Shown in pieces: positions 7,625 to 14,601 of a DNA stretch of 64,000 nt. Both the position numbers and the translations under genes were made by a program. Every line of letters starts with the position of its first letter. Position 1 is the first letter of the stretch. The DNA comes from Paenibacillus_AM sp052180255 (GTDB lineage Bacteria; Bacillota; Bacilli; Paenibacillales; NBRC-103111). A model generated the notes under the pieces. That model was not told the origin of the DNA. It saw only the letters and a list, made by a program, of their open reading frames with translations, and ran no database searches. The stretch is from assembly GCF_052180255.1 (NCBI RefSeq), contig NZ_CP197466.1, positions 2,480,001 through 2,544,000 on the forward strand. The letters are read 5' to 3'.

Positions 7625-8053
7625 CTATTGATCTTTTATTATTTTGCCTGTTTGCGATGTATACCCGTAAATATAAATCGATTCATTACTCCGGTAATAT
7701 GGAATTGAATACTCTTTAAGTATCCCAATAAATTCTTCGGTAATATCAATTACTTCAGGTGGTATCAATTTCCCCTTATTTACAATCCGTCTTGGTCTAA
7801 CCCTTATCCATTCAACTTCATAAAACGGCATTAGTCCTTCTACCCAATCCCCCACATACCACACATCATCTTCAAACTCATTTGGAGACGGAGATTCCAC
7901 TAATACATACTTTGCTTGAAAAGGCGGTGGAAATGGCAAGGTATTAAGAACTGCAGTTTGTAGCTCATTCCACTTAGTTTTGTTCATTATTGAGACTAAT
8001 TGTCTTTCCGAAACTGCATTCATGACTTTTTCTTTGAAACGATCACGATCCAA
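7625..8053 (-). CDS. Hypothetical protein, possibly DUF6678 family, cassette 9
   Basis: Protein of 142 residues, cytosolic by appearance. The segment MNKTKWNELQTAVLNTLPF (about 23-41) followed by YVLVESPSP and a Trp/acidic-rich EDDVWYVGDW (about 61-70) resembles the DUF6678 family as I remember it; this is a tentative match. Function unknown. The start is TTG at 8053 with AAAGGCGG about 9-10 bases upstream; an internal ATG at residue 23 would drop the N-terminal helix. It is a single-gene cassette. Confidence 0.7.
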   Translation of the reverse strand: MDRDRFKEKVMNAVSERQLVSIMNKTKWNELQTAVLNTLPFPPPFQAKYVLVESPSPNEFEDDVWYVGDWVEGLMPFYEVEWIRVRPRRIVNKGKLIPPEVIDITEEFIGILKEYSIPYYRSNESIYIYGYTSQTGKIIKDQ

Positions 8054-8115
8054 TAATATTACCGCCTTTAGGGATCAAAAGTGTTTTGGTTTAACTAGAA
8101 ATTTACGCTGATTTC

Positions 8116-8275
8116 CTATAACGTCTGGCATTACTGACGTTCAGGCGGCTTATGTGACCGTAGGGAACGGGGTGTCAGACTTAGCTGGTTGAATGTGTCG
8201 CCTGAATTAACTTCTCCGAAATCCCTCTTGGCGACCAAGGAGCTTAAACGGCGCAGTTGGAATGCTCTGTTATAG
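8116..8275 (-). repeat. attC-like cassette recombination site 9, most diverged (ends cassette 10)
   Basis: Boxes CTATAAC (8116-8122) and GTTATAG (8269-8275) are kept, but the internal arms differ from all others. GCATTACTG near 8127-8137 pairs with CAGTTGGAATGC near 8254-8266. The conserved CTTCTCCGAAATCCCTC block (8212-8228) and GACCAAGGAGC remain. It keeps the fold with little sequence identity, which supports selection on structure. Confidence 0.85.
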
Positions 8276-8382
8276 GATGTCAGCGTCTTCTATGAAATAT
8301 CCCTCAACTATATCTATCTTTAACTATAGTGTCCCGTTAGCGCAATGACCTGTGGTACGGTTCCCCGTATTATTTAATGAGT

Positions 8383-9123
8383 CTAGGCCAACAAAATAGG
8401 ACGAATAGGAGATCCAGAACCATTTTTAATTTTCAATGGAAGTGCCATAAAAATCCCCATTGCTGGAGCTTGGCTCATTCTACTGAATCCCTCCATAATT
8501 AAAATATTGTTCGGCAAAAAATATTCCACATGTCCTGGAGCACTTAGAATTTTCCCATCTAACATGCAAATGTCTACACCTGGTGTATCTGCCCCAATTG
8601 CTTTAATTCCTGCCTCACGAAAATATTTGCATACTTCGCTGGTTAGACCAGGCTCGTTTTTACCCCACCATTCTCTTTCAATACCGCTACAGTCCGGCCT
8701 GTAATATTTATCCCAACCAAAATCAATAAGAACAATATCACCCGCCTGAAGGGAGAATTCATCACGCTCTTCTATTTCTTTAATTATTTCCAATTCAACT
8801 GGTTTACCTGCCTCAGGAGCAAAGGATACAAGATCGTATTTCTTATATGGACCAATTAAACAATCAACGGGCAATTGGTCAATCGTTGCTCGTTCTCCGT
8901 GACAATGGACAGGGGCATCAACATGAGAACCCGTGTGCTCTGAAATAATTAAGGTTTGAGCATAATAACCATGGTGGCAAAAATTGCGATGATTCTGCAC
9001 AATTCCGAGTGAGGGATGATTATGGAATCCAGGCATATTAGTTTCGAATGTCGGTGAAACATCGTATACTTTTAGTTGATTTAAACAATTCATAAAGTTA
9101 TGTATAACATCAGTTGATTTCAA
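8383..9123 (-). CDS. Cyclase-family metal-dependent hydrolase (KynB-like fold), cassette 10
   Basis: Member of the cyclase/kynurenine formamidase-like family (PF04199), about 246 residues. The metal-binding motif HTGSHVDAPVHCHG (about 77-90) contains the family HxGTHxDxPxH pattern. GDIVLIDFGWD (about 129-139) and ADTPGVD (about 177-183) are further family blocks. The frame is open to 9318, but the extra 65 residues do not look like this family. The TTG at 9123 has GGAGG 8 bases upstream. Family members hydrolyse amides such as N-formylkynurenine or unknown substrates. A chemically unrelated formamidase-like hydrolase gene lies at 11727, so a link to tryptophan breakdown is possible but unproven. 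Confidence 0.82.
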   Translation of the reverse strand: MKSTDVIHNFMNCLNQLKVYDVSPTFETNMPGFHNHPSLGIVQNHRNFCHHGYYAQTLIISEHTGSHVDAPVHCHGERATIDQLPVDCLIGPYKKYDLVSFAPEAGKPVELEIIKEIEERDEFSLQAGDIVLIDFGWDKYYRPDCSGIEREWWGKNEPGLTSEVCKYFREAGIKAIGADTPGVDICMLDGKILSAPGHVEYFLPNNILIMEGFSRMSQAPAMGIFMALPLKIKNGSGSPIRPILLA

Positions 9124-9369
9124 ATGAACTTCCTCCAAGTCTGGGTAAATGCACAATTCTACTTTCAAAAATATAAAAAATTCCTCAGATAATATTGTTT
9201 TGACAAAAAATGAACTAGGAACAACTTGAAAAACATGCATAAAAAATACTAACAGCGTATTTTCAAAATATTTCGTCCTAACTATGATACTCTTCTTCGG
9301 AGTTAATCTCCAACTCACCTCCCGTCAGATCTTAATGTCAACAGTGTTTTTATGATGTTCGCTGATTTC

Positions 9370-9529
9370 CTATAACGTTTGTGTATTTACGAACCCGAGA
9401 GGCTTAAAGGAGCGAAGCGACTGGGTCGAAAACTTAGCCTCGCAGGGTTGTCTGCCTGATTCCACTTCCTCGAAATTCCTCAGGCAGACCAAGGGACGCA
9501 TGTCCCGCAGTGTAGATACGATGTTAACT
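9370..9529 (-). repeat. attC-like cassette recombination site 10 (ends cassette 11)
   Basis: Boxes are CTATAAC (9370-9376) and GTTAACT (9523-9529); second arms are TATTTACG and TGTAGATA (one wobble pair); inner arm GAGGCTTA pairs with TTAGCCTC. GTTAACTGATGCCTCTGA at the right end mirrors the start of cassette 11 (TCAGAGGTTTCAGTTAAC, 9881-9898). Confidence 0.9.
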
Positions 9530-9891
9530 GATGCCTCTGACTTCCTGAATTTCGATCAAAATTCGCTTCATTTCTTTAATGATCTTCAACATGTTCTTTA
9601 ATTTACTTTGGTTTCATTCTTTAATATGGGTTAAACATAACTTCTATGTATTCTTCACTATCGTTCTTCTATGGTAGTATATCCCATAATATCTTCCTGT
9701 GCTCTTATTTTTCCTCATCTTTATAAAAAGAGTCGCGACATCGAAGGGGTTTACTCATTTCCTCGGATTGCCTCGCGACTATTGGATTTACTTCTGATTT
9801 CATGTCATTCCACGTTATTATAATTAATTCCAATTCATTTCATAATCTTCTTTCCCCTTACATCTTTTTATATCATGATCTCAGAGGTTTC
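9530..9891. other. Cassette 11: no ORF
   Basis: About 360 bp between sites 10 and 11 with no plausible coding frame on either strand. The only structured element is a hairpin followed by a T-run, described separately (9725-9822), so this cassette may carry a small RNA or a promoter rather than a protein. Confidence 0.6.
9725..9822 (-). ncRNA. Candidate small RNA in cassette 11
   Basis: On the minus strand, AGTCGCGA (9780-9773) pairs with TCGCGACT (9738-9731) and is followed by TTTTT (9729-9725), an intrinsic-terminator-like end. A TATAAT -10 box lies at 9822-9817, with a weak -35 (TTATGA, 9845-9840) 17 bp upstream. A transcript would be about 80-85 nt with no ORF. The weak -35 and single hairpin keep confidence low; the hairpin could be only a terminator. 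Confidence 0.35.
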
Positions 9892-10059
9892 AGTTAACGT
9901 TTGTGTATTCACGAACCCGAGAGGCTTAAGGCGACGAATGTCGCCGGCTGCGCTTGCGCAGTTAGTCTCGCAGGGTTGTTCGCCTGACCACGCTTCCCCG
10001 AAATTCCTCGGGCGGACCAAGGGAGCGAAAGCGACCGCAGCGTGAATATAATGTTATAA
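9892..10059 (-). repeat. attC-like cassette recombination site 11 (ends cassette 12)
   Basis: Boxes are AGTTAAC (9892-9898) and GTTATAA (10053-10059); second arms are TATTCACG and CGTGAATA; inner arm GAGGCTTA pairs with TTAGTCTC. The right end GTTATAAGATGTCCCCGC mirrors the first-cassette junction beside the integrase (GCGGGGATTTCTTATAAC, 10532-10549). Confidence 0.9.
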
Positions 10060-10079
10060 GATGTCCCCGCCTTCGTTGC

Positions 10080-10505
10080 TTAATCTATACCATTTCTCTG
10101 CTTCCATCTTTCAATTTGCTTTATAAATTCCTTTGAATTAAATGTACTTTCCAATTTGCTTATTTGATTTAATTCTATTTCATCAGATTTTATTGCACTT
10201 ATTACTATACTTTCTAGAGCAAGATAGTGCTCTTCCTTATAAATGTCTATTAATTGATCTAGCACTTCGCCGGACCAGAGCAAGTTATTAAAATAGAACC
10301 AAATAATATGCTCCTTTGCACTAGAATGAACATTAATTATATCCTTATTATCGGTTATTACTTTAATTGTAGATCTATTCAATAAGCTATGTATTCCTAA
10401 TTGTTCTGTAAGTTCCATTGAATTGATTAGATCTTCTAATTCCTTATAATTCTTTTGGGTTGCTGCTAAATCAATCTTCTTTATTATAGAACTAATTTCA
10501 TTCAT
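10080..10505 (-). CDS. Hypothetical helical protein, cassette 12 (integrase-proximal)
   Basis: Protein of 141 residues that I do not recognise. It reads as almost entirely helical, acidic and lysine-rich, without signal peptide, membrane segment or Cys/His clusters. The repeated leucine-rich helices, ending in KQIERWKQRNGID, suggest a HEAT-like or immunity-protein-like fold, which is only an impression. The ATG at 10505 has AAGGTGA 7-8 bases upstream. As the cassette next to the integrase it would be the most recently acquired one in a normal integron. Confidence 0.7.
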   Translation of the reverse strand: MNEISSIIKKIDLAATQKNYKELEDLINSMELTEQLGIHSLLNRSTIKVITDNKDIINVHSSAKEHIIWFYFNNLLWSGEVLDQLIDIYKEEHYLALESIVISAIKSDEIELNQISKLESTFNSKEFIKQIERWKQRNGID

Positions 10506-10542
10506 TCAGATTCACCTTCAATTTAATCTTTGCGGGGATTTC

Positions 10543-10573
10543 TTATAACATAAAATCTGCGACACATGTCGCT
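10543..10573 (-). other. Putative attI-like insertion site next to the integrase stop codon
   Basis: TTATAAC (10543-10549) is the junction box of cassette 12, with cleavage expected between 10548 and 10549. The integrase side, ATAAAATCTGCGACACATGTCGC, has no attC-like arm but contains a perfect inverted repeat GCGACA-CA-TGTCGC (10559-10572). That repeat could be an integrase-binding element or a weak terminator. The site touches the integrase stop codon (10574-10576) and may extend into the gene. Confidence 0.65.
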
Positions 10574-11500
10574 TTATTTCCCATCCGTAGATGGATTCCC
10601 GTCGTCCTTACTCATCATAATCCGATCGAGTGGGCTCATCACTTTTCGCGCATCCTTAATACTCACGTGTGTATAAATCTGTGTAGTCTTGATATTCTCA
10701 TGACCCAGTAGCTCTTGAATATAACGCAGGTCCGTACCTGCTTCTAGTAAATGCGTTGCGAACGAATGACGAAGCGTATGTACGGTTGCAGCTTTCTTAA
10801 TATCTGCCGTTTCACGTGCACTTTCAAATACTCTCTGTACACTACGTTCAGTGATTGGGCGATCACGCTCTGCCCCAGGGAACAACCAATCGAAGGGACG
10901 TTCCCTCTCTACATAAACACGGATCATCTCGACGGCTTGACGGGACAAGACGGTGACACGATCTTTTCTACCCTTACCCTGCCTGATATGTACAATCAAT
11001 CGCTGATGATCAAGATCATGCAGCTTTAGTCGAACCACTTCACCAATTCTTAAACCAGACGAGTAAGTCAACATCAGAATCGTCTTGTGCTTTATGTTCG
11101 GTATAGCAGCTAATAAACGCAATACTTCATCAACAGATAGAACAGCAGGCAGCTTTTTTTCTTTCTTGCTTCTTGGAATTTTCATGATCAGTTCAGGACG
11201 ACCACAAGCCTTGCCCAGAAAAAGCTTCAGTGCACTGATCACCTGATTCATATACGAATGAGAGAAGTCTTGCTCAAATAAACGAAGGAGATACGTTTGT
11301 ACATCATCCTCTTTTAAATGGAAAAACACTTCCGCATGCGTTTGACAGAATCTCCTGACATGACCTTCATAAGCTTTTTTAGTCTTGGAACTAAATCCTC
11401 TTAGGGTCATCAACTTTGAGAATTGTTCTCTCTTCTCTCTCATTACCTTGGCAGACAGAGCATCACAGGGAAACCATTTTCGAATAAACGTGACTTCCAT
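10574..11500 (-). CDS. Tyrosine recombinase of the cassette array (integron-integrase-like, XerC/D-related)
   Basis: Tyrosine-family site-specific recombinase of 308 residues. The N-terminal SAM-like core-binding domain covers about 20-105 (GFSSKTKKAYEGHVRRF). The catalytic domain has Arg in SSGLRIGEV (about 147-155), Lys in GKGRKDR (about 175-181), HTLRHSF (about 243-249), LGHENIKTTQIYTHV (about 265-279) with His and the nucleophile Tyr. The terminal SPLD (about 288-291) is also found in IntI proteins. The extra segment that IntI integrases carry before the HxLR box is absent. It is co-directional with and upstream of the cassettes, with its stop codon about 25 bp from the first junction. 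It is the obvious candidate enzyme for cassette movement. Confidence 0.9.
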   Translation of the reverse strand: MEVTFIRKWFPCDALSAKVMREKREQFSKLMTLRGFSSKTKKAYEGHVRRFCQTHAEVFFHLKEDDVQTYLLRLFEQDFSHSYMNQVISALKLFLGKACGRPELIMKIPRSKKEKKLPAVLSVDEVLRLLAAIPNIKHKTILMLTYSSGLRIGEVVRLKLHDLDHQRLIVHIRQGKGRKDRVTVLSRQAVEMIRVYVERERPFDWLFPGAERDRPITERSVQRVFESARETADIKKAATVHTLRHSFATHLLEAGTDLRYIQELLGHENIKTTQIYTHVSIKDARKVMSPLDRIMMSKDDGNPSTDGK

Positions 11501-11519
11501 AATTAAGTTCTCATCAAAT

Positions 11520-11546
11520 TGAACACGTTCAGGACCGAATAATTCG
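11520..11546 (-). promoter_or_regulatory. Two short palindromes upstream of the integrase gene
   Basis: TGAAC-AC-GTTCA (11520-11531) and CGAAT-A-ATTCG (11536-11546) lie 20-46 bp before the integrase start and could be operator sites. The first resembles a Gram-positive LexA box (GAAC-N4-GTTC) but has a 2-base spacer, so SOS control is not claimed. Confidence 0.3.
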
Positions 11547-11646
11547 TATATCCTTAACTTCTATCACTTAATGCAATCCCCTTTTCTTATTCCATTCCTG
11601 TTAAAGAATCCCTGCATTTTACTGAATTTATGATCGAAAATTGTTG

Positions 11647-11686
11647 AAAAAAGGGACAGTCCCTCCACAATTGGAGAAACTGTCCC
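11647..11686 (-). terminator. Intrinsic terminator of the 3-hydroxyanthranilate operon
   Basis: On the minus strand GGGACAGT (11686-11679) pairs with ACTGTCCC (11660-11653), with an inner CTCCA/TGGAG stem, followed by TTTTTT. It lies 40 bp after the last gene of the catabolic operon and separates it from the integrase. Confidence 0.85.
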
Positions 11687-11726
11687 GATGCTTTCGGAGG
11701 CTCGGAGAATCGTCACCGAGTCTTTA

Positions 11727-12563
11727 TTAAATTTCTTCTTGGAGCAGTATAACCGTTGATTCCACAACAAGCAAGCCTTCATCCGTCTTCGGATCAATCA
11801 ATTTATAGTGATCGCCTCTTGGAAAAGTGATATAAGTAACCGAATCCCCTGCAGCTTGTGCAGCTTGCAAAAAATGATCGCTAATACCAATCGGAACGTT
11901 AATATCCAGTGCACCATGTATGATTAAAAGCGGAACACCTATAGGCAAAAGCTCAATAGGAGAGCCTTCTGCATATCGAGTCATTTGCCCATCTGGTGTT
12001 CCATTCATCAAGTCACGTGTTGGATTATTATTCGTATCCGATATCACGTCTTCCAAATGATGCACTTCTTGCATTAAGGCAAGATCACAAACCCCAGCTA
12101 GACTAATCGCACCTTTTAATTGCAAAGGCTCGATTGCTGCGCGAAGCACACTGTCTACAGGCAAATTGTTTCTCGCTGCAAGCCAAATTGCTAGATGTCC
12201 ACCCGCCGAATGTCCTATTGTAGCTACCCGATTAAGATCAAGCGGGTACGTCTCAGCTAATGTTCGAACATAATCCGAAGCAAGCGAGCAATCTAGAAAT
12301 GTTCCTGGCCAACCGCCACCTTCATGCCCAACTCGACGATACTCAATATTCCATGTCGCGATCCCCTGATTAGTCAGTGCATCTGCTAATGGATTGATGT
12401 GATCTAGATTGTACTTTGCTTTCCAGAACCCCCCGTGAATAACAATAGCAACGGGAAATGGCCCTTCACCTTGCGGCAGCCTCAGATCACCAAATTGATT
12501 CTCATTGTCCCCATATTGTATCCGTATAACTTCACGAGGTAATTTTCCAAGTTTAGAACCCAT
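11727..12563 (-). CDS. Alpha/beta hydrolase, probable kynurenine formamidase-like enzyme
   Basis: Serine hydrolase of about 278 residues. The oxyanion motif HGGFW (about 43-47) resembles HGGYW of eukaryotic-type arylformamidases. The nucleophile elbow is GHSAGGHL (about 116-123), with Asp in HGALDINVP (about 217-225) and His in RGDHYKL (about 248-254). The frame extends to 12641, but the ATG at 12563 gives a family-length protein with GAAGGG about 10 bases before it. It is the last gene of an operon for 3-hydroxyanthranilate breakdown, so removal of the formyl group from N-formylkynurenine or a related amide/ester is the best guess. No tryptophan dioxygenase or kynureninase gene is in the window. 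Confidence 0.78.
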   Translation of the reverse strand: MGSKLGKLPREVIRIQYGDNENQFGDLRLPQGEGPFPVAIVIHGGFWKAKYNLDHINPLADALTNQGIATWNIEYRRVGHEGGGWPGTFLDCSLASDYVRTLAETYPLDLNRVATIGHSAGGHLAIWLAARNNLPVDSVLRAAIEPLQLKGAISLAGVCDLALMQEVHHLEDVISDTNNNPTRDLMNGTPDGQMTRYAEGSPIELLPIGVPLLIIHGALDINVPIGISDHFLQAAQAAGDSVTYITFPRGDHYKLIDPKTDEGLLVVESTVILLQEEI

Positions 12564-12607
12564 TACCTTCAATCCCTTCTTGCTAGCATAAGCCTGATCA
12601 CTTAAGA

Positions 12608-12790
12608 TTACTGATCTTTCGTGACACCCCCTGCCCCCCAATGGGAAGCAGGAATTTCGGTCACGAGCACACGTACTTGTTCTTTTTTAACTAGTAGACT
12701 ATTGACGACAGCGTCCGTTACTTCGGCAATTAAACCTGCAACTTGATGCTTTTCTCTGCCTTCAAGTATGGAGATTTGCACTATCGGCAT
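12608..12790 (-). CDS. 4-oxalocrotonate (2-hydroxymuconate) tautomerase
   Basis: Sixty-residue tautomerase-superfamily protein beginning Met-Pro-Ile-Val, so the catalytic Pro becomes residue 1 after Met removal. The EGREKHQVAGLIAEVTDAVV helix (about 10-29) and VRVLVTEIPASHWGAGG (about 39-55) match 4-OT. It converts the enol and keto forms of 4-oxalocrotonate, feeding the decarboxylase gene that overlaps its start by 10 bp. It also overlaps the long frame of the downstream hydrolase. Confidence 0.9.
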   Translation of the reverse strand: MPIVQISILEGREKHQVAGLIAEVTDAVVNSLLVKKEQVRVLVTEIPASHWGAGGVTKDQ

Positions 12791-13569
12791 ACGAATGTCA
12801 CGCTTCCCATTCCGCCTATTTGAACGAGTACATTGTCACCTGCTGCGAATGAGATCGCTTCTGTTATAGCACCGCTTAGGATAATCTGGCCTTTTTTCAG
12901 ACCGAGACCACGTTCACCTAGCTTATTCACTGCCCAGGCTACTGCTTCAGCCGGATGACCCAGTACAGCTGCACCTGATCCAGTTGTTTGAACAAGACCA
13001 TTCTTCGACATCACAACGCCTACTAGAGATAAGTCGACTGCATCTGGTGCGACCCAAGTGTTCCCCACTACAAAACTAGTTGAGGAGCAATTATCTGCTA
13101 CAACATCAGGGAGTGTAAAACGGAAATTCTCATAACGGCTGTCTATAATTTCAATCGCAGGCGCAACATAAGCTGTCGCGCGCATCACATCATCTGCGGT
13201 CATATTCGTTCCTTGCAAATCTTCACCGATCAGAAAAGCAATTTCTGGTTCGGCTTTCGGGTGAATGAACCGCTCGTAAGGAGTTGGCTCCCATTCCGTA
13301 GCGAGCATATCGTCGGTCAAATAACCATAGATCACTTCGTGCACACCCATCATCTGCTGCTTCGCTTTGCTTGTTAAACCAAGCTTTAAACCGATGCAGC
13401 GCTCACCTGCTTGCTCTTTACTGGCGATAAGCAGCCGCTGAATATCATAAGCAACTTCAATGGGGAGTTCTGGATAGCGAGAAGTGATTTTCTCCACCTC
13501 ACGTTTTTCCAGTTCGGCAGATAGGAGCCAATCCGCAAGTTCTTGTTTTAATTCTTGTGTCCATTCCAT
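12781..13569 (-). CDS. nbaG: 4-oxalocrotonate decarboxylase (NbaG/DmpH type)
   Basis: Member of the fumarylacetoacetate hydrolase-related hydratase/decarboxylase family, 262 residues. The decarboxylase branch is suggested by SRYENFRFTLPDVVADNCSS (about 143-162) and GAAVLGHPAEAV (about 199-210). The metal-binding acidic cluster is around KAEPEIAFLIGED (about 106-118). It converts 4-oxalocrotonate to 2-oxopent-4-enoate and CO2 with Mg2+. The companion hydratase of the same family is encoded at 15501-16277, which explains two paralogues in one operon. The assignment of which is which rests on these motifs. Confidence 0.85.
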   Translation of the reverse strand: MEWTQELKQELADWLLSAELEKREVEKITSRYPELPIEVAYDIQRLLIASKEQAGERCIGLKLGLTSKAKQQMMGVHEVIYGYLTDDMLATEWEPTPYERFIHPKAEPEIAFLIGEDLQGTNMTADDVMRATAYVAPAIEIIDSRYENFRFTLPDVVADNCSSTSFVVGNTWVAPDAVDLSLVGVVMSKNGLVQTTGSGAAVLGHPAEAVAWAVNKLGERGLGLKKGQIILSGAITEAISFAAGDNVLVQIGGMGSVTFVCR

Positions 13570-13572
13570 CTG

Positions 13573-14601
13573 CTATACCCTCACTTTCTTAAGCTGTGCA
13601 AGCTCGGATGCTACGTCGATGATCATATCTTCTTGTCCGCCAACCGCCTTACGGCGACCCACTTCAAGTAAAATATCCCGAGGATCGATGCCAAAGCGTT
13701 TACCCGCTCTTTCTGCATGTAAGAGAAAGCTGGAGTATACGCCTGCATAGCCCATCACCAGACTGCCTTTTCGAATTTCCTGAGATTGTGGAAGCATTGG
13801 ACCTACTATGTCTTCTGCAATATCCATCATTTTGTAAAGATCAATCCCAACATTCATGCCCAAACGATCTAGAACTGCAATTAATACTTCAGTCTGTGCG
13901 TTACCTGCACCCGCACCTAGACAACGCAAGCTACCATCAATACGAGTCGCTCCTTCTTCAATCGCAACAATGGTATTCGCTACCGCTACCGACAAATTGT
14001 TATGCGCATGGAAACCAATTTCAATATCCAAAGACTGACGAAGCGCTTTAACACGTTCATGCACTTGCTCAGGGAGTAATGCTCCTGCGGAGTCCGTTAA
14101 ATATACCGCTTCTGCGCCATAACTTTGCATTAACTTCGCTTGTTCCACGAGCTTTTCTACAGGCGCAGAGTGACCCATCATCAAGAAACCGCACACTTCC
14201 ATTCCAAGTTCACGAGCCATATGGATGTGTTGAGCAGAAACATCCGCCTCGGTCACATGTGTAGCAACCCGAACAAGTCCTGCGCCTAGCTGATGCGCTT
14301 GTTTCAATTCGTGAACGGTTCCCACGCCAGGGATTAACAGCACAGCCACTTTGGCTTGTTTACACGAAGCAACTGCTGCTTCAATTAATTTCATTTCATT
14401 AACCAACGAGCGTCCATACTGAATGGTTGAGCCCCCAAGCCCGTCGCCATGGCTAACTTCGATATAATGTACACCTGCATCATCAAGCGCTCCTGCAACC
14501 GTCTGCACTTGTTCTACAGTGAATTGGTGAGCGACGACATGACTACCATCACGTAAACAAACATCCGTTATACGGATCGGCTTATCGCTATTACGTTCCA
14601 A
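13573..14601 (-). CDS. nbaI: 4-hydroxy-2-oxovalerate aldolase
   Basis: HMGL-like/DmpG class II aldolase, about 342 residues. The N-terminal ITDVCLRDGSHVVAHQF holds the active-site Arg-Asp pair (RDGSH), and EVSHGDGLGGSTIQYG follows (about 48-63). GFHAHNNLSVAVANT (about 194-208) provides metal-binding His residues. It splits 4-hydroxy-2-oxovalerate into pyruvate and acetaldehyde and normally complexes with the acylating acetaldehyde dehydrogenase encoded just upstream. The TTG at 14601 with GGAGGGGAG at 6 bases is preferred over the ATG at 14619, which lies inside that ribosome binding site. Confidence 0.92.
   Translation of the reverse strand: MERNSDKPIRITDVCLRDGSHVVAHQFTVEQVQTVAGALDDAGVHYIEVSHGDGLGGSTIQYGRSLVNEMKLIEAAVASCKQAKVAVLLIPGVGTVHELKQAHQLGAGLVRVATHVTEADVSAQHIHMARELGMEVCGFLMMGHSAPVEKLVEQAKLMQSYGAEAVYLTDSAGALLPEQVHERVKALRQSLDIEIGFHAHNNLSVAVANTIVAIEEGATRIDGSLRCLGAGAGNAQTEVLIAVLDRLGMNVGIDLYKMMDIAEDIVGPMLPQSQEIRKGSLVMGYAGVYSSFLLHAERAGKRFGIDPRDILLEVGRRKAVGGQEDMIIDVASELAQLKKVRV

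Noticed and set aside
1714..10060. Repeats as CRISPR, MITEs or intergenic terminators
   Set aside because: Spacing equals single genes, units are 160-170 bp with one copy per insert in a fixed orientation, and cassette-end bases match as in integrons. No short regular spacers or mobile-element ends are seen, and the hairpins lack consistent T-runs.
11520..11531. SOS (LexA) box upstream of the integrase
   Set aside because: GAAC and GTTC half-sites are present, but the spacer is 2 instead of 4 bases; not enough to call LexA control.
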